Assembly: GCA_946410535.1 (NCBI GenBank)
Contig: CAMKAR010000112.1
Coordinates: 1 to 6,934 of the forward strand
Length of the DNA stretch: 6,934 nucleotides
Direction of reading: 5' to 3'
From: an uncultured Bacteroidales bacterium
GTDB taxonomy: Bacteria; Bacteroidota; Bacteroidia; Bacteroidales; F082
Both the position numbers and the translations under genes were made by a program. Within the stretch, counting starts at the first letter, position 1, and each line of letters begins with the position of its first letter. Under the pieces are notes generated by a model that was given only the letters and a program-made list of their open reading frames with translations, was not told the origin of the DNA and made no database searches. Below, piece after piece: positions 1 through 5,165 of the stretch.

Positions 1-2220
1 GGCATGGCAATGGCCCAAGAAAAGTGCTTCTGGGTGTTCTTCACCGACAAAAACGACACCCAATTCGACCCTTACTCCTACTTCGACGCGAAAGCCATCG
101 AACGTTACCGGCAATGCGGTGCCGACCTTTACGACATCAGCAACTACCCGCTGAACGACTCGTATGTGAATGTGGTAAACGGCTATTCCTCAGAGGTTTT
201 CGGCGAATCGCGCTGGCTCAATGCCGTGGGCATCATGGCTACCGACGACAATGCCAACCGCATTGCCCAACTGCCCTTCGTGGAACGTGTGCAGGAAATT
301 GTTTCCGATGCGACGCTTGCGTCATCCACGGTTGATGATTCTGGATTGCTTCGCTGCGCTCGCAATGACGACGACGAGGCGACAAAAGACGTGTTGACCG
401 ACCAACTGAAACGCTTCGGCGGACAACATTTCGTCGACAAAGGCATCAACGGCAAGGGAATGCGCATCTGCGTGATGGATGGCGGCTTCCCGAAAGTGGA
501 CACACACCCCGCTTTCAAGCATTTGCGCGACAACCACCAGATTATCAAGACCTACAACTTCCCCAACCGCAAGGAAAACGTCTATGGCTGGAACACCCAC
601 GGCACGATGGTGCTGAGCTGCATTGCGGGTATCAACGAGGACGGACAGATGATGGGCTTGGCCACAGGTGCCGAGTTCCTTCTGGCCCGAACCGAAATCG
701 AACCCGAACCCTTTAAAGAAGAGGTGTGGTGGGCGCAAGGCGCCGAATGGGCCGACAAAAACGGTGCCAATATCATCAACAGCTCGCTGGGCTATGGCAA
801 AGACCGCCACTGGACAAAAGACATGGACGGCACTTCGTATGTGGCCAAAGCCGCCAACAAGGCCGTCGAAAAGGGAATTCTGGTGTGCAACTCTGCCGGC
901 AACGAAGGCGATGACAGCCGTTGGATGACCATCATCACGCCTGCCGATGCCGAGAACGTGCTCTGCGTGGGAGGCATCGAGGACGATTTGGAGAAGTATC
1001 GCCACATCTCGTTCAGCTCCTATGGCCCCAGTGCCGACAAACGTCGCAAGCCCAATGTGGTGGCCTTCGGTCATGCAGCTGTGGCCAACCCGAGCGGTGG
1101 ATTCACCGATGCTTACGGTACTTCGTTCTCCAGCCCACTGACCGCCGGTTTCTGCGCCTGCGCCTGGCAGACCATGTGCGACAAGACAGCCCTTGAGATG
1201 AAGGCCGAAATCGAGAAATCCGCCGACCTCTACCCCTATTTCGACTATGCCTTTGGCTACGGTGTGCCGCAAGCCGCCTATTTCACTGGCGACCTGAAAC
1301 CCGCCGAGCGTTCTTTCAACCTCGTTCAGGAAAAGGACGGCGTGAAAATCATGTTTTCAAACATTGTCAAAGGTCGAGAAGTTTTCTTTAACGTGGAAGG
1401 TGAAGACGGCGTGCTTTTGGGATATTATATGGCGCGCCCCGACTCGACAGGTGTCAAGTTGTTTAACAAGGACTTTGGTCAAGGCAAGAAGCTGAATGTC
1501 AGCTACAACGGCTTCTACGATTCCTGCCCCATCTCTGGCCATGGCGGCGACATCACCGTGTATGCCAACTCGCACCGCATTGGAGGACAAGACGGCACTT
1601 TCCGAACAATCAAGGAAGAAGGTTGGCAAAAGTCGACATTCTTCCAATATGACTACAACATTGGCAACGCCACTTGGAACGGCTTCAACCGTCATTTCGC
1701 CTTCGGTCGCCGCTGGTTCTACGGCAAGACATATAAAATAGGTATGGGTCTCGGCTTGGATTGGAACCGTTATGTCCATCTTGACAAAGACAGCGACATC
1801 CATCCCTTCCACGACCAAACCATCATGCGCAACATGCAAATTCGTGGCGAACTGATGCAAAGAGTCGTCATTCGTTTATGGGGCATCAATTGGGACTTAG
1901 GAGTTTATGGCGGCATCAACGCCATTCGCCGCGTGAAAGTGGTGGACAAGACCTACGTCACCGACGATATGGGGCAACCGCTTCCACCAGAAACGTGCCG
2001 CACGAAATACACCATGTATAACGGTGTCAAGGCCATGAACCTCTTCGAATACGGTGCCACCACGCGCATCAGCTACAGCATCGCCAACTTGCTAAACATC
2101 GGAATTTACGGTAGCTACCGCCTCTCGCCCGTCATCACCAAGGACGATGTCTTGATCGGTACGAAGGCCAACAACCCATTGCCGTGGAACGTAGGCATTG
2201 AGTTTGAATTTGTGCCGTAA
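1..2220 (+). CDS. Exported subtilisin-like (S8) serine protease with barrel-like C-terminus, 5' partial
   Basis: Serine endopeptidase of the S8 (subtilase) family, probably exported. Numbering from the ATG at base 4, the catalytic triad is D159 (VMDGG), H199 (NTHGT) and S374 (GTSFSSP), with oxyanion-hole N300 in NSAGNEG. The catalytic domain covers about residues 145-430. Residues 5-100 form an N-terminal domain and 435-530 a beta-rich linker domain. From about 530 to 738 the chain has alternating polar/aromatic strands, such as MGLGLDWNRY, WDLGVYGG and NIGIYGSYRL, and ends in GIEFEFVP, like a Bacteroidota outer-membrane barrel. The first residues, (G)MAMAQEK, look like the end of a signal peptide cleaved before Q5, and the frame is open to base 1, so the true start lies upstream. 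No T9SS-type C-terminal sorting domain was recognised. Residues about 102-124 look like a repeat-derived insertion. The protease call is firm; the barrel is inferred. Confidence 0.93.
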   Translation, partial: GMAMAQEKCFWVFFTDKNDTQFDPYSYFDAKAIERYRQCGADLYDISNYPLNDSYVNVVNGYSSEVFGESRWLNAVGIMATDDNANRIAQLPFVERVQEIVSDATLASSTVDDSGLLRCARNDDDEATKDVLTDQLKRFGGQHFVDKGINGKGMRICVMDGGFPKVDTHPAFKHLRDNHQIIKTYNFPNRKENVYGWNTHGTMVLSCIAGINEDGQMMGLATGAEFLLARTEIEPEPFKEEVWWAQGAEWADKNGANIINSSLGYGKDRHWTKDMDGTSYVAKAANKAVEKGILVCNSAGNEGDDSRWMTIITPADAENVLCVGGIEDDLEKYRHISFSSYGPSADKRRKPNVVAFGHAAVANPSGGFTDAYGTSFSSPLTAGFCACAWQTMCDKTALEMKAEIEKSADLYPYFDYAFGYGVPQAAYFTGDLKPAERSFNLVQEKDGVKIMFSNIVKGREVFFNVEGEDGVLLGYYMARPDSTGVKLFNKDFGQGKKLNVSYNGFYDSCPISGHGGDITVYANSHRIGGQDGTFRTIKEEGWQKSTFFQYDYNIGNATWNGFNRHFAFGRRWFYGKTYKIGMGLGLDWNRYVHLDKDSDIHPFHDQTIMRNMQIRGELMQRVVIRLWGINWDLGVYGGINAIRRVKVVDKTYVTDDMGQPLPPETCRTKYTMYNGVKAMNLFEYGATTRISYSIANLLNIGIYGSYRLSPVITKDDVLIGTKANNPLPWNVGIEFEFVP
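308..376. repeat. Dispersed palindromic repeat carried in frame inside the protease gene
   Basis: Bases 341-369 match a short sequence I recognise from memory as recurring in many bacterial genomes. In this frame it reads SGLLRCARND, and on the other strand VIASAAKQS. It contains the inverted pair attgc (345-349) and gcaat (362-366). Just upstream, 308-327 is a second imperfect palindrome built around gatgcg...cgtcatc. Together they encode about residues 102-124, in the linker between the N-terminal domain and the catalytic domain. The reading frame is intact. Exact ends are uncertain because no uninterrupted homologue could be compared. Confidence 0.6.
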
Positions 2221-2246
2221 TAGTTTCACGACACGGTTTCAAGAAC

Positions 2247-2279
2247 AAATCGCACTTTTCGGAGTGCGATTTTCTTTTT
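2247..2279 (+). terminator. Rho-independent terminator of the protease gene
   Basis: Perfect 10-bp stem aaatcgcact (2247-2256) / agtgcgattt (2263-2272) with the six-base loop tttcgg. It runs into a T-rich tract through 2279, broken by a single C. It lies 26 bases after the protease stop codon and upstream of the next promoter-like box, so it separates the protease gene from the following cluster. Confidence 0.87.
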
Positions 2280-2295
2280 GTTTGGAAATATTTCC

Positions 2296-2303
2296 TACAT
2301 TTG
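2296..2303 (+). promoter_or_regulatory. Bacteroidota-type -7 promoter box for the six-gene cluster
   Basis: TACATTTG matches the Bacteroidota sigma-ABfr -7 consensus TAnnTTTG exactly. The -33 TTTG element is less clear. The best candidate, TTTG at 2277-2280, leaves a spacer of about 15 bases, shorter than the usual 19-21. The box falls between the upstream terminator and the start codon at 2347, which would give a leader of roughly 35-40 bases. The leader is A-rich with no Shine-Dalgarno sequence, as expected in this phylum. Confidence 0.6.
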
Positions 2304-2346
2304 CAGTCCATAATTCACGAAAAATAAGATTTCAAAAACATACGAA

Positions 2347-2682
2347 ATGAAAGTCAAAGAATTAGTCGAAAAACTGAACCTGAAGGTCCTCTCGGGCGAG
2401 AAAGGCCTTGACAGAGAGATAGATGGCTGCTACATCAGCGACCTGTTGAGCGACGTGATGGGCAACGCCATGGAAGGCAACATCTGGATCACGCTCCAGA
2501 CCCACAAGAACGTGATGGCCGTGGCCTCGCTGAAGGAATTGGCCTGCATCATCTTAGTGAAGAACCTCGTGCCCAACGATGAGACCATCGAACAAAGCAA
2601 TGATGATGATTTGCCCATCTTGCAGACCTCACTGCCGACGTATGAGATAGCGGGACTGGTTTATAATTTGTTACACGAATAA
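2347..2682 (+). CDS. DRTGG-domain protein, first copy
   Basis: Small soluble protein of 111 residues made almost entirely of one DRTGG-like domain, the domain also found next to CBS domains and in phosphotransacetylase and HprK-related proteins. The recognisable core is GLDREIDGCYISDLLSDVMG (residues 20-39), followed by the beta-alpha stretch IWITLQTHKNVMAVASLKEL and the strand ACIILVKN. There is no signal peptide, membrane segment or obvious catalytic motif, so a ligand-sensing or protein-binding role is more likely than enzymatic activity. It shares SDLxSDV(M/L) and overall length with the second DRTGG protein downstream, so the two are probably paralogues. It is the first gene after the promoter box. 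The ATG at 2347 follows an A-rich leader. The domain is fairly sure; the function is unknown. Confidence 0.82.
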   Translation: MKVKELVEKLNLKVLSGEKGLDREIDGCYISDLLSDVMGNAMEGNIWITLQTHKNVMAVASLKELACIILVKNLVPNDETIEQSNDDDLPILQTSLPTYEIAGLVYNLLHE

Positions 2683-2684
2683 TG

Positions 2685-2822
2685 TCACAAAACTTGCAAA
2701 ACGAGCAAAACCATTTGTAAAAGTAGGACGGCTACGCAACCGCGTCGCCGTCGGAAAGCCGCCGGTTGGCAGCTTTCCCCAAACACACAAGGATGTTTTG
2801 ATGGTTTTGTCGGTTTTTGTGA
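2685..2822. repeat. 138-base palindromic element filling the intergenic gap (MITE-like or structured RNA)
   Basis: The ends are a perfect 8-base inverted repeat, tcacaaaa (2685-2692) and ttttgtga (2815-2822). The match continues imperfectly for about 27 bases on each side: caaaac occurs three times at 9-base spacing from 2688, and gttttg/gtttttg three times at 9-base spacing from 2795. Two hairpins sit inside, directly abutting, at 2727-2752 and 2753-2778. The element starts 3 bases after the DRTGG stop and ends 10 bases before the PHP start, so it accounts for nearly the whole gap. No transposase is encoded and no clear target-site duplication was seen. It could be a mobile palindromic repeat, an RNA regulatory structure, or both. 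Confidence 0.62.
2727..2778. other. Tandem double hairpin with complementary loops
   Basis: Hairpin 1 pairs gacggc-t-acgc (2727-2737) with gcgt-c-gccgtc (2742-2752): ten pairs, one mismatch, loop aacc. Hairpin 2 pairs ggaaagccgcc (2753-2763) with ggcagctttcc (2768-2778): ten pairs, one mismatch, loop ggtt. The hairpins abut with no spacer, and the two loops are exact reverse complements. There is no T-tract after either hairpin, so this is not a normal terminator. The structure is GC-rich inside an otherwise AT-rich element. Confidence 0.65.
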
Positions 2823-2832
2823 TAAAAATGCC

Positions 2833-3609
2833 ATGGAATTAAACGCATATAGAGCCGATCTCCATCTCCACACGGTGCTTTCGCCGTGCGGCGACCTCTA
2901 TATGAGTCCCTCCGCCATCATCGAGCAGGCCAAAAAACTCCACTTAGACGTCATCGCCATCTGCGACCACAACACGACGCGACAGGTGAAGGTGACACAA
3001 AAAATCGGGCGCGAAAACGGCATCCTCGTCATCGGTGGTGTCGAAATCACCACGCAGGAGGAAGCCCACGCCCTCGCCTACTTCGAGAACGACGAGCAAT
3101 TGGACAAGTTCCAGGAATTTCTTGATGCGCACCTCCCCCACATTCCTTTGGACGAGGAAAAATTTGGTTACCAACTGATTGTGGATGAAAACGAGGAAGT
3201 GATTGGCGACGAGGAATGGCTGCTGTGGTCGGCCCTTGACGCGGATTTGGACGAACTATATAATAAGGTGCACGAAATCGGCGGGCTGTTCGTTCCGGCC
3301 CACGTCAACAAGCCGGCGAGCAGCCTCATCAGCCAGTTGGGCTTCATTCCGCCCGACCTCAAGGCCGATGCCTTGGAGATTTCAAAACACGTCAAGAAAG
3401 AGGATTTCCTGAAGAAATACGCTTACCTGAAGAAATTCAACTTCACCAAGAGCAGCGACGCGCATTTCCTCCACATCATCGGCGAGGTGCATTGTGTGCT
3501 GCACATGTACGACAAGACCTTCGACGAGTTCCGCAAGACCCTCCACGGCGAGGACGGACGCTACATTGACACAGAACCCAAAGAGAAACTACAACTTTTA
3601 TTCGGATGA
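2833..3609 (+). CDS. PHP-domain metal-dependent phosphoesterase-like protein
   Basis: Cytoplasmic PHP-superfamily protein of 258 residues, related to the metallophosphoesterase domains of bacterial DNA polymerase and histidinol phosphatase. The metal-binding motifs are all visible: DLHLHT (D9, H11, H13), CDHN (D45, H46), GGVEITT (E71), EEAHAL (H79), PAHVNKP (H157) and SSDAHF (D209, H211). A complete set suggests an active phosphoesterase, though the substrate is unknown. Residues 107-145 form an acidic insertion between motifs, which I recall as usual in this subfamily. The start at 2833 puts the first motif at residue 9, as expected; the ATG at 2828 is out of frame. Its stop overlaps the next start by four bases (ATGA), so translation of this protein and the following GHKL ATPase is probably coupled. 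Confidence 0.9.
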   Translation: MELNAYRADLHLHTVLSPCGDLYMSPSAIIEQAKKLHLDVIAICDHNTTRQVKVTQKIGRENGILVIGGVEITTQEEAHALAYFENDEQLDKFQEFLDAHLPHIPLDEEKFGYQLIVDENEEVIGDEEWLLWSALDADLDELYNKVHEIGGLFVPAHVNKPASSLISQLGFIPPDLKADALEISKHVKKEDFLKKYAYLKKFNFTKSSDAHFLHIIGEVHCVLHMYDKTFDEFRKTLHGEDGRYIDTEPKEKLQLLFG

Positions 3610-4154
3610 AAGAGCTATCACTACACGTCTACGACCTGATGGAAAACTCGACGGCGGCCAACTCGACCCTCGTGGAGCTGACTATCCGCGACAGCCTGAA
3701 AGACAACATCTACGCCTTCACCATCAAGGACAACGGCAAGGGCATGACGCCTGAGTTTCTGGCCCGCGTGACCGACCCCTGGACTACCTCGCGCACCACG
3801 CGCAAGGTTGGTTTAGGCCTGCCTTTGATCAAGATGAACACCGAGAACGCCGGTGGCGGCATGAAGATCGAGAGCGAGGTCGGCAAGGGCACCACGCTCA
3901 ACTTCTGGTTCCAGCACGACCATATCGACCGTCCGCCCATGGGCGACTTGGCCGGCTCGTTAGTGATGCTGTTTTCGGCCCATGAGGACATCCATTTCAT
4001 CTACAAGCACATCACCGACGACGGCGAGTTCGTCTTCGACACCGACGAAATCAAGGAAGCCCTCGACGGAATGCCGATGAACGACGTCAACATCATGAAG
4101 TATCTGAAGGAGATGATCGAGGAGAACTTGAAGGAGATACATTATAATGATTAA
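3606..4154 (+). CDS. GHKL-type ATP-binding protein, first copy
   Basis: ATPase of the GHKL fold (HATPase_c), 182 residues. The N-box is DLMENS with the metal-binding N14. The G1 box is KDNGKGM (D42, G44, G46), G2 is VGLGLPLIK (GLGL 69-72), and the last conserved glycine loop is GKGTTLNF (93-100). An aromatic and threonine-rich ATP lid (DPWTTSRTTRK) joins G1 and G2. No phospho-accepting histidine or dimerisation domain precedes the ATPase domain, so it is not an ordinary sensor histidine kinase; a protein kinase or switch role is possible. After HIDRPPMGD (106-114) comes a C-terminal extension of about 70 residues, rich in acidic residues and predicted helices, with no recognised domain. It starts inside the stop codon of the PHP gene. 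Fold confident; target protein unknown. Confidence 0.88.
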   Translation: MKELSLHVYDLMENSTAANSTLVELTIRDSLKDNIYAFTIKDNGKGMTPEFLARVTDPWTTSRTTRKVGLGLPLIKMNTENAGGGMKIESEVGKGTTLNFWFQHDHIDRPPMGDLAGSLVMLFSAHEDIHFIYKHITDDGEFVFDTDEIKEALDGMPMNDVNIMKYLKEMIEENLKEIHYND

Positions 4155-4162
4155 AACGGCTC

Positions 4163-4212
4163 TTCGACAAACTCAGGGACCTGCAAAAGCCAAGGTCGTT
4201 GAGCCTGTCAAA
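4163..4212. repeat. Palindromic intergenic repeat
   Basis: Imperfect inverted repeat with arms 4163-4182 (ttcgacaaactcagggacct) and 4193-4212 (aggtcgttgagcctgtcaaa), matching at 15 of 20 positions, with a 10-base loop. The cttcgacaarctcaggg core resembles a repeat I recall as common between genes in Bacteroidota and other bacteria. It lies just after the first GHKL ATPase stop codon. There is no T-tract after it, so it is unlikely to be a strong intrinsic terminator. Confidence 0.65.
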
Positions 4213-4261
4213 CACCTACAACAGTTCAACGATTAAACAACCAACAATTCAACATAGCAAA
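4213..4261 (+). promoter_or_regulatory. CAA-rich unstructured leader before the second DRTGG gene
   Basis: Low-complexity leader made of variants of aacaa and ttcaac, with almost no G and no Shine-Dalgarno sequence, ending in agcaaaATG. A similar leader (5134-5165) precedes the iron-sulfur gene. In Bacteroidota, initiation commonly relies on A-rich unpaired leaders. No TAnnTTTG promoter box was found in it. Confidence 0.4.
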
Positions 4262-4606
4262 ATGAAACTCAGAGAGATTTCTGAACTCTTGAACGCCAAG
4301 GTGCGTTGCGGCGAAGACCGACTTGACGAAGAACACGAAACCGCCTTTGCCTCCGACCTGATGAGCGACGTGCTCACCCTCGGCGATTACAACCCGGTGA
4401 TTCTGACCGGTCTCAGCAACATGCAGACCATCCGCACCTGTGAGATGGGTAACCTCGACATCATCGTCTTGGTCAGGAAGAAAAAAGCCACCGAAGAGAT
4501 GATCGAAGAGGCCGAGGACGAAGGCATGGTGGTCATGGAAAGCGACTACTCCATGTTCAAGGCCTGCGGATTGCTCTTCAAGGCTGGGATGCAACCCATT
4601 TTCTAA
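4262..4606 (+). CDS. DRTGG-domain protein, second copy
   Basis: Small soluble protein of 114 residues consisting of one DRTGG-like domain. The core is AFASDLMSDVLTLGD (residues 28-42), followed by NPVILTGLSNMQTIRTCEM and the strand LDIIVLVRKKK. This matches the layout of the first copy, including SDLxSDV. The tail (79-114) has an acidic helix and ends in AGMQPIF. The ATG at 4262 is chosen over an in-frame TTG at 4199 because the 21 extra residues would be encoded by the palindromic repeat and the low-complexity leader, and because MKLREISELLNAKV aligns with MKVKELVEKLNLKV of the first copy. It lies 24 bases upstream of the second GHKL ATPase, so the pair is probably co-transcribed. Function unknown; a ligand-sensing or adaptor role is inferred. 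Confidence 0.82.
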   Translation: MKLREISELLNAKVRCGEDRLDEEHETAFASDLMSDVLTLGDYNPVILTGLSNMQTIRTCEMGNLDIIVLVRKKKATEEMIEEAEDEGMVVMESDYSMFKACGLLFKAGMQPIF

Positions 4607-4630
4607 CATGTCTAACCAAAACGATACGCC

Positions 4631-5044
4631 ATGCACTTGGAATATAAAGTATATGAAGCGGACTTTGTGAACGCTGGAGCCGCATCGAGCGCCATCAAGA
4701 AGACCTTGAAGCAGCTCAACGTCAGCCCGCAAATCGTGAAACGGGTGGTCGTCGCCCTCTACGAGGCCGAGGTCAACGCCATTGCGCATGCCTACGGCGG
4801 CACCATCTACGCCGACATTGAGCCCGACAAAATCGTGTTGAAGGTGGAAGACAAAGGTCCTGGCATCCCCGACATCGACTGGGCCATGCAGGAAGGCAAC
4901 TCGACCGCTTCGCCCGAGGTGCGTAACATGGGCTTCGGCGCTGGCATGGGCCTGCCCAACATACGGAAGAACGTCGATAAACTCAATGTACAATCCACCG
5001 TCGGCGTGGGCACCACCGTCGAGATGGAGGTGAATTTCGTGTGA
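4631..5044 (+). CDS. RsbW-like GHKL ATPase (anti-sigma-factor kinase fold), second copy
   Basis: Single-domain ATPase of 137 residues in the style of the anti-sigma-factor/serine kinases RsbW and SpoIIAB. The N-box is EAEVNAIAHA (E45, N49), G1 is EDKGPGIPD (D74, G76, G78), G2 is GFGAGMGLPNI (101-111), and the final glycine loop is GVGTTVEMEV (125-134). The length suits the RsbW group, and such proteins phosphorylate an anti-anti-sigma partner or bind a sigma factor. No STAS-domain partner, sigma factor or PP2C/SpoIIE phosphatase is encoded in this window, so the target must lie elsewhere or be one of the neighbours. The ATG at 4608 is out of frame and soon meets a stop, so 4631 is the start. 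Fold confident; partner unknown. Confidence 0.88.
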   Translation: MHLEYKVYEADFVNAGAASSAIKKTLKQLNVSPQIVKRVVVALYEAEVNAIAHAYGGTIYADIEPDKIVLKVEDKGPGIPDIDWAMQEGNSTASPEVRNMGFGAGMGLPNIRKNVDKLNVQSTVGVGTTVEMEVNFV

Positions 5045-5051
5045 CCCTAAA

Positions 5052-5064
5052 GCCCTGAAAGGGC
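5052..5064. repeat. Short hairpin of an intergenic repeat
   Basis: gccct-gaa-agggc forms a perfect 5-bp hairpin 7 bases after the second GHKL ATPase stop. The surrounding sequence (agccctgaaagggcgaccataat) resembles a repeat I recall from Bacteroidales intergenic regions. Its function is unknown and its outer limits cannot be set from one copy. Confidence 0.4.
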
Positions 5065-5100
5065 GACCATAATTCATCGGGCGATTTCAATCCCCGAACG

Positions 5101-5128
5101 AAAAAACGGCTGCCACAGTGTGACAGCC
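5101..5128 (-). terminator. Minus-strand terminator-like hairpin inside the cluster
   Basis: ggctgccaca (5108-5117) and tgtgacagcc (5119-5128) are inverted repeats with one mismatch. In practice they give about eight paired positions, including the mismatch, around a five-base loop. Six adenines lie at 5101-5106, so on the minus strand the hairpin is followed by cg and then six thymines, the layout of an intrinsic terminator. On the plus strand there is no T-tract, so read-through into the iron-sulfur gene is expected. No minus-strand gene is seen nearby to need it. Confidence 0.45.
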
Positions 5129-5133
5129 CTACA

Positions 5134-5165
5134 ATTGGCAACTGAACAACTAACAACTGAAAACT
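5134..5165 (+). promoter_or_regulatory. CAA-rich leader before the iron-sulfur gene
   Basis: The leader is built from variants of caact and aacaac, ends in gaaaactATG, and has no Shine-Dalgarno sequence. It resembles leaders I recall upstream of many Bacteroidales starts. It fixes the start at 5166, which places the first ferredoxin motif at residue 17. No TAnnTTTG box was found here. Confidence 0.4.

Noticed and set aside
322..1272. Long minus-strand open frame of 316 codons opposite the protease gene
   Set aside because: It is antisense to a gene with complete catalytic motifs. Its product is valine/histidine/glycine-rich with no recognisable domain, typical of a shadow frame.
2753..2790. 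Terminator between the first DRTGG gene and the PHP gene
   Set aside because: The strong hairpin is followed by cc and an A/C-rich stretch, with no T-tract.
2685..2822. CRISPR-like array, because of the regularly spaced short repeats
   Set aside because: The units are only 9 bases apart with no spacers, are inverted between the two sides, and no cas gene is present.
3606..4154. Annotation as a two-component sensor histidine kinase
   Set aside because: No phospho-accepting histidine domain, sensor domain or membrane segment precedes the ATPase fold, and no response regulator is nearby.
4199..4261. TTG-initiated extension of the second DRTGG protein
   Set aside because: The extra residues come from a palindromic repeat and low-complexity leader, and the ATG at 4262 aligns with the start of the paralogue.
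4608..4667. ATG at 4608 as an alternative start or small gene upstream of the second ATPase
   Set aside because: It is out of frame with the ATPase and meets a stop after about 20 codons.
4226..5077. Long minus-strand open frame of 283 codons opposite the second DRTGG and ATPase genes
   Set aside because: It spans two well-supported plus-strand genes and their gap, and has a biased composition without motifs.
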